From assembly GCA_944376065.1 (NCBI GenBank), contig CALWBL010000003.1:62001-126000 (forward strand): a DNA stretch of 64,000 bases, given 5' to 3'. Both the position numbers and the translations under genes were made by a program. This stretch comes from an uncultured Butyricicoccus sp. (GTDB taxonomy: Bacteria > Bacillota > Clostridia > Oscillospirales > Butyricicoccaceae). Every line of letters begins with the position of its first letter. Position 1 is the first letter of the stretch. Below the pieces are notes generated by a model. That model saw only the letters and a program-made list of their open reading frames with translations, was not told where the DNA came from and searched no databases. Below, in pieces: positions 25,718-34,592 of this stretch.

Positions 25718-27556
25718 CTATATCATTATGCTATCTTCAAGCTGAGCTCCATCTGGGTCTATATATTCGTGCCCAAACTGACCAGTCTGTTCTGTATGCT
25801 GGTGCGCTTTATTAGCGACCTTGATAAACAGCGGGTCATTCTGTTTCTCTGGGGGAATAAAAGCATGACCATGATTCCGCTCGCGCAGATGGAAATGCGC
25901 CATGTTTTGACGTAAAATCTCGGCCTGCTGACTCATACCCTGGCTAGCTGCGCTTGACTGCTCGCTGATTGCCGCATTATTGGAGGCAGCATCGGAGATC
26001 TGGTTGATTTGCTGATTGACCGTGGAGATACCCTCCATCTGCTCATTGGAGAGAACAGATATCTGCTCCACGATTTTCACAATTTGATGAATCTCATCGT
26101 TGATCGCGTCAAATATCTTAGCTGATTCTGATGCAATGCTGCTGCCTTGCTCTGCTTGGTCGATGCTGCTCTGGATTAGAGCCTTGCTCTCTTGTGCCGC
26201 CTCGGCACTTTTTAGTGCCAAGGAACGCACCTCTTCAGCTACCACAGCAAATCCCTTTCCGGCAGAACCAGCTCGAGCAGCCTCAATGGCAGCATTCAGA
26301 GACAAAATATTGGTCTCGAAAGCAATATCGTCGATGGACTTCACCACAGCGGAAATACGTTGGGAAGCCTCTTGAATCCGCATGACACTGTCCACAAGCT
26401 GCTTCATGTGCTGGTTGCTGACCTCAGTGTCCTGCTTGATTTTGTCGGTGATCTGCTTTGCCCGCTGTGTCTGCTCACTATTACGCTGGATTAAATCGCT
26501 GGTATGTTCGATTGTTTCGGACAGTTGCTGAACCGCCGCAGCCTGCTCAGTAGCACTCTCTGCTAGCGAATGGCTGACTGTAGCAATCTGGCCGGAACCA
26601 GAAGCCACTGTGTGAGCTGCCTCCACAATTTCATTGAACACGATGTCGTTGGACTGCACCAAGTGATAGAGACTTTTGCCCAGAATGTCCTGTGAGGAAT
26701 GAATATGTACAAATGCGGTCATATCTCCCTTGGCCACCCGCTGTAGTACATCTACATTCTGCTCAATATTGTTGGCCATGGATTGGAACGCCTGCATCAT
26801 GGCACCTATCTCATTGCCTTTGTTCTCCTCCTTCATTTGGTGGAACTCATCGTCTGACTTCGACTCCACAATACCCAGAGCCAGACGGTTTGCCCACTCG
26901 GCCATATGCACTACAGGTTTGGAGATACGCTTCGCCAAGCGGTTGCCATACATGATAGAGTAGGCAACGATGCCTGCTGTGATGAAAACAACCACCAGCA
27001 GTGTGATAAACAGCAGTGTTTGAAAAGCTGACTTGGCATTGTCTGCCTGCTCAGAGTAATAATCATCGATCTGACCCAAAATCTGGATGACTTCATCTGT
27101 ATATGGTTCCACATTTAGAGCAAACAGTTGGCTAGCAGACTCTGGGGCTGTCTCCCTGATTTGTAGGACATCTCTGGCCGCCATGTGCATTTCTGTATGG
27201 GGTTCTTCCACCTGCTTAACCAATTCGAAGACTTCAGAGTTATTTTGGGTGTTGTTGACATTCCTCTGAATCCACTGCCCTAAGGAACAAGAAGTAGGGT
27301 CCAAGCTGCCATTAAACTCTGTCCCGTTATCAAGGCTGCTGCTTAATTGCGCACGCCAAACATAATGAGAGATAACTACCTGCTGAATATCCAGCCGGTT
27401 CTCTTCATCTCGGTTGACAGTTTGGTAATTCCAGTATAGAGCACCCTGGAGTATGAGGGTTACAAGCCCAAGGATACAGGTGAATAAAATGACACGTATA
27501 AAACCATGCATAATCTGTCCGCGTAGTTTTTGGCGTTCGGTCGATTGATTGTTCAT
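25718..27556 (-). CDS. Methyl-accepting chemotaxis protein with extracytoplasmic CZB-like domain
   Basis: 612 residues. TM1 lies at about 15-37. An extracytoplasmic region (about 38-180) carries a CZB-type zinc motif: SHYVWRAQL, then [11 protein letters not shown], then [11 protein letters not shown] (the His/Cys/His/His set of chemoreceptor zinc-binding domains). TM2 follows near 185-205, then a HAMP region and a signalling domain with the hairpin tip [24 protein letters not shown] and [15 protein letters not shown] domains usually sense zinc or hypochlorous acid and are mostly cytoplasmic; here it lies between the TMs. The gene is clearly richer in G+C than its AT-rich surroundings, a sign of transfer. 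No chemotaxis or flagellar genes are nearby. Confidence 0.92.
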   Translation of the reverse strand: MNNQSTERQKLRGQIMHGFIRVILFTCILGLVTLILQGALYWNYQTVNRDEENRLDIQQVVISHYVWRAQLSSSLDNGTEFNGSLDPTSCSLGQWIQRNVNNTQNNSEVFELVKQVEEPHTEMHMAARDVLQIRETAPESASQLFALNVEPYTDEVIQILGQIDDYYSEQADNAKSAFQTLLFITLLVVVFITAGIVAYSIMYGNRLAKRISKPVVHMAEWANRLALGIVESKSDDEFHQMKEENKGNEIGAMMQAFQSMANNIEQNVDVLQRVAKGDMTAFVHIHSSQDILGKSLYHLVQSNDIVFNEIVEAAHTVASGSGQIATVSHSLAESATEQAAAVQQLSETIEHTSDLIQRNSEQTQRAKQITDKIKQDTEVSNQHMKQLVDSVMRIQEASQRISAVVKSIDDIAFETNILSLNAAIEAARAGSAGKGFAVVAEEVRSLALKSAEAAQESKALIQSSIDQAEQGSSIASESAKIFDAINDEIHQIVKIVEQISVLSNEQMEGISTVNQQINQISDAASNNAAISEQSSAASQGMSQQAEILRQNMAHFHLRERNHGHAFIPPEKQNDPLFIKVANKAHQHTEQTGQFGHEYIDPDGAQLEDSIMI

Positions 27557-27930
27557 GGTGATTTTTTTCTCTCCTTTTTCTTATTATTTTTATACTTTGT
27601 TATTTTGAGGGGAGCTTTCCCTATATAGTCACCCGTTTGAGTTTTATAGAACACTTTACAAATCGCATAAAAGGAAAGAGGTTATTCAGGATGCCTCCCA
27701 CTGTTTACTCAAACTGATTTATCCATCCAAATTGCATAATTGTAAAGTGAAATTATAATATACCGATTCTTATGATATACCAACTTAGTTGTGGTGTCAA
27801 GCAGTTTGCAGAAAAACACACATTGATGTAGAAATGCCTGTTTACAGTCTGGTGGATTTTTCTTTTATTAGAAAAATATATAATGGAAATAAACTAAATG
27901 CGATTGTAGTTATGGGCGAAGAGTTTATTT
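27557..27930. other. Intergenic region upstream of the chemoreceptor
   Basis: It holds the minus-strand ribosome site of the chemoreceptor (GGAGAG-type) and presumably its promoter. From 27789 on there is a weak plus-strand frame (MPVYSLVDFSFIRKIYNG, then LNAIVVMGEEF) running into the 3' end of the convergent esterase gene. It may be a gene remnant. No other structure is seen. Confidence 0.35.
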
Positions 27931-28770
27931 TTATATGTTATGATTTAAAAACTCTATTGTTTTCTCAAGTAGTTTTTTTGTAGATTCTGATTGTGTATTT
28001 CTATCAAAATCATGCATAGGCTCTGACACAATGAAAGTAGAACACTTAAAACGGGAAGATAACTCTTTAAACTCATTATAAGATACATCATTATCATTTA
28101 TGCTGTGAGTGAAAAATATTGGACAAGGCATAGTTTCACATAGTGCGAGTGAATAATCCAAAAAGAAAAATTTTTCTCTGCCTTGATAGAATAGATTTTT
28201 CCATTTACCAGTTTGTCGGGCGTAAACATATATGCTATATCTGATGTCAAGCGAACCATTTGTGCAAATGATATCTTTGCAAGCATCAATACAGTTTTCG
28301 CTTACTTTGGGAAAAGTATTATAGTAATCCGATGGTGTTTCAAACCAATCTCTACACAAAAAACCGTATCCATAGTATGATAAAATACCATTTGGTGCTT
28401 TAGATAATTTTTTTGATGCAGCAAGTAAGCAAAGATAAGCACCAGCGGATCTGCCCCATAAAAAATATGGTAAATTATCATATTTATCACTGTTTGATAT
28501 GTAATATTCTATTGATTGAATAATATCAGTTAAAATAACATCAATTTTGCTTTCCGGGGCAAGGGGATAATCAAAAGAAATAATAGAAAAACCCGCTTTT
28601 GTAAGAGTGTCAATATGGAGGTCGGGCAAATCTTCTCTTGAGCCATAGACTAATCCGCCACCATGAAAATATAGTATAATTGCCTTTTGAGTAATATTAG
28701 TTTCACTGTAAATAGTGGCATTTTTTATATAATTTTCCGTTTTAATTTCTATATTTGATTTTAGTTTCAT
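27931..28770 (-). CDS. Alpha/beta hydrolase, HSL/family IV esterase type
   Basis: 279 residues. It has the oxyanion motif ILYFHGGGLVYGS, the nucleophile elbow WGRSAGAYLCLL (G-x-S-x-G), an Asp in the HSINDNDVSY region and a catalytic His in EPMHDF. Acts on short-chain esters or amides; substrate unknown. It follows pucR by 15 nt on the same strand, so it may belong to the ureide locus, though no ureide role is known for this family. Confidence 0.85.
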   Translation of the reverse strand: MKLKSNIEIKTENYIKNATIYSETNITQKAIILYFHGGGLVYGSREDLPDLHIDTLTKAGFSIISFDYPLAPESKIDVILTDIIQSIEYYISNSDKYDNLPYFLWGRSAGAYLCLLAASKKLSKAPNGILSYYGYGFLCRDWFETPSDYYNTFPKVSENCIDACKDIICTNGSLDIRYSIYVYARQTGKWKNLFYQGREKFFFLDYSLALCETMPCPIFFTHSINDNDVSYNEFKELSSRFKCSTFIVSEPMHDFDRNTQSESTKKLLEKTIEFLNHNI

Positions 28771-28785
28771 AGTATCACATCACTT

Positions 28786-30417
28786 TTAATTATTATATTT
28801 TTCAAGCATTTGGTAGATTATAAGCCCTATTCTTACTTCAAGCATTTCATTTGGATTGTTAAAATCCATTCCTGTAATCTCGCTTATTTTATCTATGCGA
28901 TATGCCACGGTTTTGTAATGAACATATAAACTCTGTGCAGTTTTAGAAAGGTTCTGATTGTAGTTTAAGTATGTTTTGAGTGTTATTATAAGCTCTTTTT
29001 GTTGGGATTTTTTATAGTTATAAAGCCTTTGCAAAGATTCTGGTATATATTCCATAAGTATATTTGGATTGGTTTCCTGACAAAGAAGTTTAAATATACC
29101 AAGCTCAGAAAACAGTAAAATATATGAATCTTCAGAAAAGCCGTCCATTATATGCATAAAAGATAGAGCATCTTGAGCCTCTCGATATGAGTCTTTTACA
29201 TGAGTGATACCATGCACTATTTTTCCAACACCAATTCTTATAATTAACTTTTTATTTTTATTTTGAACAAGTTCTCTAAGCTCACCTATAGATTGTCTAC
29301 ATTCAAGTTGAGTTTGTTCTGGTTTTGTGGGTTGTATAACTACTATTTTATCCATATCTCTATGAATTTTAGCATTAGGTGAATATTGCAAAATAGCGTT
29401 TTCAACATTGGTTATGTCGTGTAGTGTTTGATTGATATTTTTCTTGCCTTGATAGTCAAGTCCAAAAACTAAAACTCTATAAAATCCATCAAAATCCATA
29501 TGTAAAAGCTCAATATTTCGTCTAAGTTCGGCATATGACATGGTTTTTCCATTTAGGAGATTATTAAAAATATCATTTTGATATTTTTTTTCAAGCTCAG
29601 AAATCGCATGTTTGCGTGAAAATTCATATTGTAAAGCAACTATCGCATTTTCAATGGCAATGCAGTCAAGAGATTCAAATTTAGATACAGTTTCAGTTAC
29701 AACAAGATACATTTTAGTGCCAATAGTGAGATTTAACTCAATAACATACTGATTATTATTCTGCTTTAAATATTTATACTTTGTTAACATACCAACATCA
29801 TAAGGTTTTGCGTTTTTTGATAGGTTAAAATCAATAAATTCATCATTTGCAGCCGCATAGCAGGTGAAGTTTTGGTCATAAAGTGCCACAGGATTGCGGA
29901 TAAGTTTATTTAGCATATCAAGAATATCCTTGACTGGGTGTTCTCTTTGGTAACAAGATAGAGTAAGGGCGGTAAAGTTATCATGGGTTGTTTTGAAATA
30001 TTTAAGACGAGTAACTTCTTCATTGAAAATATGCTCCATAACAAATGACATAATCTTTTGAAAGGACATCTCAAATGGCACTTCAATCAGTGGTAAGCAG
30101 TGTTCGGTTGCATATTCTTCAAGCATTTTTATTTTCGTTTCTGCGTCCTTGACTATTCTGCCTTTTTTTATTATTATACCGCTTATTGTTTTGCGTTGAA
30201 TTTCTTGCAAATATCCTTGAAACTCTAATATGGAGCAGCTTTTAAAAGCGTAAAGACCAGTGAGCAGTAATTCGCCACCCTGAATAAAATGCATTATATC
30301 TGGAGCTTCAATAATGGTAACACCTGTTATTTCAGTTTTTGTATGATTGAACCCCGTTATAAGTTTCATATCTGAGAATTCTTTGCTTTCAAGCAGTTCT
30401 TTTATAGTAAAACTCAT
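28786..30417 (-). CDS. PucR-family transcriptional regulator of purine/ureide catabolism
   Basis: 543 residues from an ATG at 30417 with GAAGGTG upstream (a longer frame begins at 30480 without support). The N-terminal PucR domain (about 1-125, GGELLLTGLYAF motif) is followed by a GGDEF-like central part and a C-terminal PucR helix-turn-helix (LSKTAQSLYVHYKTVAYRID). PucR regulators activate purine-degradation genes on sensing intermediates such as allantoin or allantoate. It heads leftwards beside allC and is the obvious local regulator of the cluster. Confidence 0.9.
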   Translation of the reverse strand: MSFTIKELLESKEFSDMKLITGFNHTKTEITGVTIIEAPDIMHFIQGGELLLTGLYAFKSCSILEFQGYLQEIQRKTISGIIIKKGRIVKDAETKIKMLEEYATEHCLPLIEVPFEMSFQKIMSFVMEHIFNEEVTRLKYFKTTHDNFTALTLSCYQREHPVKDILDMLNKLIRNPVALYDQNFTCYAAANDEFIDFNLSKNAKPYDVGMLTKYKYLKQNNNQYVIELNLTIGTKMYLVVTETVSKFESLDCIAIENAIVALQYEFSRKHAISELEKKYQNDIFNNLLNGKTMSYAELRRNIELLHMDFDGFYRVLVFGLDYQGKKNINQTLHDITNVENAILQYSPNAKIHRDMDKIVVIQPTKPEQTQLECRQSIGELRELVQNKNKKLIIRIGVGKIVHGITHVKDSYREAQDALSFMHIMDGFSEDSYILLFSELGIFKLLCQETNPNILMEYIPESLQRLYNYKKSQQKELIITLKTYLNYNQNLSKTAQSLYVHYKTVAYRIDKISEITGMDFNNPNEMLEVRIGLIIYQMLEKYNN

Positions 30418-30512
30418 TGTTTCACCTTCTTTATATTTTAATAAACACAGTATAGCATACTTTAAGTAAAAATGCGTCACAGAAAGTAAAACTGTGACGC
30501 ATTAAAGCTTGT

Positions 30513-31754
30513 TTAATTAGTGATTAGCTGTTCAGCAAGCTCTGTCATAATTAAAGCAGCCTTAGCAAAATCAGAATATTCTGTATGTTCAACCATACAA
30601 TGACTTCTTCCATCTTTACTTGGCACAAAAAGCATGGCCGTAGGAACAACCTGACCAATTTCAAGGGCATCATGTCCTGCACCGCTATGCATATAACGAT
30701 AACTGAAATTATGCTTTTTACAGATTTCCTCCATCATGTTAAGCATAGGCTTATGCAGATGAACAGGAGTAATAGCAAGTTTATTTTGGATATCAAAGCT
30801 ACCACCCATGGCCCCAACTTCACGTTCTAAAGCATCATGTAATTTAGCAGATATATCCTCAAGGTTTTTAACATTACGAGAGCGAATATCAACAGTAAAT
30901 TCACATGCTTCAGCCACAATATTCATACCACCTGGAATGGTTTTGATATAACCAACAGTTGCAACGCTACCATCATTGGTTTCTCTTGCCCAATCAGCGA
31001 TTTTATATATGACTTTAGTCGCAGCATCGACAGCATCAAGACGCATATTCATAGGAGTTGTGCCTGCATGATCAGAACGCCCATGAACAGTCACCATATA
31101 TCTATCAATGCCCACAATACAGTCAACCAGACCTACTTCAATTTTCTCGGCATCTAAAACAGGACCTTGCTCTATGTGGGCTTCAAGAAAATAACCAATG
31201 GAGTTATCTTTCCATTTTGCATTTTCTATTTTTTCAGGGTCAAGACCATATTCTTTCATTGCATCATAAATAGTTATATCATCTTTATCTGTAAATGTGC
31301 GGCAATATTCTGGTGTGCGGTTTCCAAGTATGGCACCAGAACCAAAATAACCAGTACCAAAGCGCATACCTTCCTCATCACAAAAAGCAGCAGTAACAAA
31401 TGTGCGTTTAGGGATTATATTTTTTTCTTTTATCTGTCTTGCAACTTCAATAGCACAAATAACGCCAGCGATACCATCATAATCACCACCATTTACAACA
31501 GAATCAAAATGAGAACCCATCATAACACAAGGAAGGGAAGGGTCAGTACCACGAAGAAAACCAAAGACATTACCAGCTTCATCTTCTTTAACTTCAAGAC
31601 CAGCTTCTTGCATAAGTGTTTTAAGATAATTGGCCGCTTGTCTTGCCTCTTTAGTAAACGGCAGACGCGTACAGCCTTTATTTGGTGTTGCTGTGAAATT
31701 TTTTAAATGCTCAAGGTTTTCAGAGATTCGCTTTGTCATTAGCTCTTTGTTCAT
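30513..31754 (-). CDS. allC: Allantoate amidohydrolase (M20 Zn peptidase family)
   Basis: Hydrolyses allantoate to (S)-ureidoglycine, CO2 and ammonia. The 413 residues belong to the hydantoinase/carbamoylase group of M20: MGSHFDSVVNGGDYDGIAG (metal ligands), CDEEGMRFGTGYFGS, LEAHIEQGP, GRSDHAGTTPM and the late SGAGHDALE. Close paralogues act on N-carbamoyl amino acids or ureidoglycolate, so the assignment rests on the neighbours: pucG, AllFG, AllH and carbamate kinase. The start may alternatively be the ATG at 31739; the 5' end overlaps the small membrane gene. Confidence 0.85.
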   Translation of the reverse strand: MNKELMTKRISENLEHLKNFTATPNKGCTRLPFTKEARQAANYLKTLMQEAGLEVKEDEAGNVFGFLRGTDPSLPCVMMGSHFDSVVNGGDYDGIAGVICAIEVARQIKEKNIIPKRTFVTAAFCDEEGMRFGTGYFGSGAILGNRTPEYCRTFTDKDDITIYDAMKEYGLDPEKIENAKWKDNSIGYFLEAHIEQGPVLDAEKIEVGLVDCIVGIDRYMVTVHGRSDHAGTTPMNMRLDAVDAATKVIYKIADWARETNDGSVATVGYIKTIPGGMNIVAEACEFTVDIRSRNVKNLEDISAKLHDALEREVGAMGGSFDIQNKLAITPVHLHKPMLNMMEEICKKHNFSYRYMHSGAGHDALEIGQVVPTAMLFVPSKDGRSHCMVEHTEYSDFAKAALIMTELAEQLITN

Positions 31755-31971
31755 TTATCTGTCTCGCTTTCCTATTTTTTAGTTTATCATAAATATGAGT
31801 TTTAATTGGTGAGTATAGCATTGAAAGTACAATCATGGTAAATCCCAATGTATACATAATGCTTATATTGTTATAAAGTCCAAACATAATCATGGCAAAA
31901 GCAATCATTACGATTATAAAAGCTATTGTGAGTTTTCCGGCTCTGGTGCTGAAAAATTTTTGTTCATTCAT
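31720..31971 (-). CDS. Small two-TM membrane protein
   Basis: 83 residues. Two hydrophobic helices (about 15-35 and 38-57) are followed by a highly basic tail (KLKNRKARQINEQRANDK). It lies between the LctP-type permease (21 nt gap) and allC (35-nt overlap). This suggests an accessory subunit or a membrane anchor for the permease. No family recognised. Confidence 0.65.
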   Translation of the reverse strand: MNEQKFFSTRAGKLTIAFIIVMIAFAMIMFGLYNNISIMYTLGFTMIVLSMLYSPIKTHIYDKLKNRKARQINEQRANDKANL

Positions 31972-31992
31972 CTTAAATTTTTGTCCTTTCGT

Positions 31993-33603
31993 TTACAGAT
32001 TTACTATTGCAAAAGCAATCAAACCTATCATAATTACTACAGGAACATTTATAACCATAATTTTTTTAAGGATTTTGCCCTCACTGCCTAAAATTTGCGC
32101 AGTTGTTGTGCCTAAAATAATGTTGCTTGGGCTAATGGCACTGCCAACAGATGCACCAGAAGATTGAGCACCTAAAATAACAGATGGGTCTATATTCAAT
32201 AAATTAGCAGTAGCGTTTTGGAAACCTGAGAATAAAATATTAGAGCTCATATTGCTGCCTGTCATAAATGAACCAAGCATTCCTACAAATGGTGATAAGA
32301 TAACATATACACCGCCTAAAACATTTGCAATACCGTTAGCTAAAACAATAGTTTGACCAGTTCCAGCCATTATTTTGGACATTATGATTAGGCAAATAAC
32401 AGCAAGACCAGAAGGCATGGTCATGGAAACCGAACGAATAAAAATATCTTTTGTGCTATCAACTTTAAGCCATTTACGTTTTTTGTAGTACAAAAGCCCT
32501 AAAATAGATGAAATAAATAGGAACATACTAGCGTGTGTAAATGGACTGATAGGGGAGAAAGCGGGTTCAGCAGCATTTACAAAACCATAACCAGTCACAG
32601 TTTCCGGAAATGAAATAGACAGTTTGAACTGACTGCAAAACTCGAAAACAGGTGGAACAACAAGCACAATAAGGGTTATAGCAGATAATAAAATGTAAGG
32701 CACAAAAGCATCAATCAGCTTCATATCTTTTGGAGAATCATCTGCACGAGATTCGGAAAAATCACGGTTCATAATCTGACTTTCTGAAACACACCACTCG
32801 CTATTATAAGCCTTTGTGCGGCTTAAAAGCAGTATGGCAATTAAAGAAACACAGGCAGGAACAAAGCAGGCGATAGTTGTGTTAATTTGTGTAAGCATAA
32901 GCTCGCCACCGCCTTGAATTATTGATATGCATAAAACAGCGGGAAAACCCTTTTTTATAGCCTTGCCTTTTCCATAAAACCAGCATATAACAAAACCATC
33001 TATAATGTTCCAAAACCAAATAAAAGCGGCTGTGAAAAAAGCGGTTTTAAGATATTCTGGGCTTTGATGTGTAAGTCCAGTTGTCATAGCAAGAGCGTCC
33101 CATGCAGCGCCAAGAGTACCAAATGTATTGCCCCAAGACTGACCAAGCAAGGGAATTATAACTGACCACATAGGTTTTACACCTATTCCAATAAGCAGGG
33201 GAGCACCAACAGCAACAGGTACACCAAAACCAGTTATACCCTGAAGAAAGCTCTCAAAAATCCACCCCATTGCTAAAACAAGCAAAAGCTCATTGGGTAA
33301 AAGTTTTCGCATTCCGTTGCGAATTACAGAAAATGCTTTTGCTTCAAGTCCAACTTGATACATAAGCACAGCAGTCCAAACAATAAGCAGTATTGTAAGG
33401 GCATTCCAAATTCCCTTTGCACTTTCAGCAGCTATAAGCTCAATATCAGCTTTATAAAAAATAATTCCAGTTAAAACGGTTATTGTAAGACCAATTGGAG
33501 CAGCGTCGGTGGCACCCCATTGGAATTTTATCATAAGCACAAGCAAAGTGAGAATTGGCAAACATGCTAAACCCCACATTAAAAAGTTAATTGGTATATT
33601 CAT
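31993..33603 (-). CDS. LctP-family permease (L-lactate permease homologue), possible oxamate or ureide carrier
   Basis: 536 residues with about 12-14 membrane segments and the LctP signatures: SFLQGITGFGVPVAVGAPLL, GQSWGNTFGTLGAAWD, and the C-terminal GSNMSSNILFSGFQN and AQSSGASVGSAISPSN segments. The family transports lactate and glycolate with protons. Placed between carbamate kinase and allC, it more likely serves the ureide pathway. Oxamate, the predicted end product, is a close structural analogue of pyruvate/lactate, so oxamate export is an attractive inference; allantoate uptake is another. Confidence 0.85.
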   Translation of the reverse strand: MNIPINFLMWGLACLPILTLLVLMIKFQWGATDAAPIGLTITVLTGIIFYKADIELIAAESAKGIWNALTILLIVWTAVLMYQVGLEAKAFSVIRNGMRKLLPNELLLVLAMGWIFESFLQGITGFGVPVAVGAPLLIGIGVKPMWSVIIPLLGQSWGNTFGTLGAAWDALAMTTGLTHQSPEYLKTAFFTAAFIWFWNIIDGFVICWFYGKGKAIKKGFPAVLCISIIQGGGELMLTQINTTIACFVPACVSLIAILLLSRTKAYNSEWCVSESQIMNRDFSESRADDSPKDMKLIDAFVPYILLSAITLIVLVVPPVFEFCSQFKLSISFPETVTGYGFVNAAEPAFSPISPFTHASMFLFISSILGLLYYKKRKWLKVDSTKDIFIRSVSMTMPSGLAVICLIIMSKIMAGTGQTIVLANGIANVLGGVYVILSPFVGMLGSFMTGSNMSSNILFSGFQNATANLLNIDPSVILGAQSSGASVGSAISPSNIILGTTTAQILGSEGKILKKIMVINVPVVIMIGLIAFAIVNL

Positions 33604-33638
33604 AAATATTCTCCAAAGCCCTTTGGTACAGTTAAAAA

Positions 33639-34565
33639 TTATAAATGAATAACTGTGCCGGTTTTGTCGGCGATACCCTCAGCAGCCTTTTCAAGTAATG
33701 TGATAAGAGCTTTTTTATTATTGCCCGACTCAACAAATGAAACAGCAGCTTGTACTTTTGGGAGCATGGAGCCCTTTGCAAACTGTCCTTCATTTATATA
33801 TTGCTTTGCTTCGCTTACTGACATTTCAGAAAGCCATTTTTGATTTGGTTTGCCAAAGTTTATAGCAACTTTTTCAACTGCGGTTAATATAACAAGAAAA
33901 TCAGCATTTAATTTAGTTGCAAGTAAACTGCTCACATTATCTTTATCAATAACTGCATTGGTGCCAACGAGTTTTCCGTTTTCATTTACAACAGGTATAC
34001 CGCCACCGCCACAAGTTATAACAATATGGTCATTATCAATAAGCGTTTGAATAGTTTTAAGCTCTCTTATTGCCACAGGCATAGGAGAGGGAACAACAAC
34101 TCTGTAGCCTCTGCCAGCGTCTTCTATGCAAGGTATGCCAATGGCTATATGTTCATCGGCCTCCTTTTTGGTTAAGAATCCGCCGATAGGTTTTGTTGGA
34201 TTTTTAAAAGCGGGGTCATCTTTTGAAACCTCAACCTGCGAAAGAATAGTTGAAACCTTTTTGTCAATGCCTCTTTGATATAGTTCATATTTAATGGCAT
34301 TTTGCAGGTCAATTCCTATATAACCTTGGCTCATTGCGACACAAGTAGGCAAAGGAATCTTTTTGAAGTTCTTTTTTTGCATAAAGTCCATTGCATCTTG
34401 AATCATACCAACTTGAGGGCCGTTTCCATGGGTTACAATCAGCTTGTAACCCGCAGAAACCAAATCAACAATAACTTTTGCAGTATTTGCAACCGCGCTT
34501 TTCTGCTCATCAATGTCCGCACCAAGGGCATTACCGCCCAGTGCAATTACAATTTTCTTTTCCAT
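33639..34565 (-). CDS. arcC: Carbamate kinase
   Basis: 308 residues of the amino-acid-kinase fold: IVIALGGNALG, VTHGNGPQVG, CGGGGIPVV, DKDNVSSLLA and the C-terminal GTVIHL. It makes ATP and carbamate from carbamoyl phosphate and ADP. No arginine deiminase is present; the adjacent AllFG oxalurate transcarbamylase supplies the carbamoyl phosphate, so it fits the role of AllK (YbcF) in E. coli. It starts 27 nt after the AllFG stop. Confidence 0.95.
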   Translation of the reverse strand: MEKKIVIALGGNALGADIDEQKSAVANTAKVIVDLVSAGYKLIVTHGNGPQVGMIQDAMDFMQKKNFKKIPLPTCVAMSQGYIGIDLQNAIKYELYQRGIDKKVSTILSQVEVSKDDPAFKNPTKPIGGFLTKKEADEHIAIGIPCIEDAGRGYRVVVPSPMPVAIRELKTIQTLIDNDHIVITCGGGGIPVVNENGKLVGTNAVIDKDNVSSLLATKLNADFLVILTAVEKVAINFGKPNQKWLSEMSVSEAKQYINEGQFAKGSMLPKVQAAVSFVESGNNKKALITLLEKAAEGIADKTGTVIHL

Positions 34566-34592
34566 TCCAGCTCTCTTTCAATTATATTAAAC

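Noticed and set aside
27789..27983. 64-codon plus-strand ORF between chemoreceptor and esterase
   Set aside because: TTG start without a ribosome site and 53-nt overlap with the convergent esterase gene; mentioned only as a possible remnant.
31167..31706. 179-codon plus-strand ORF opposite allC
   Set aside because: Antisense shadow of a clear M20-family gene without its own signals.
33639..34565. Arginine deiminase pathway (arcABC)
   Set aside because: Carbamate kinase is present but no arcA or catabolic arcB lies nearby; neighbours are ureide genes, and argF at 17.4 kb is in the biosynthetic operon.
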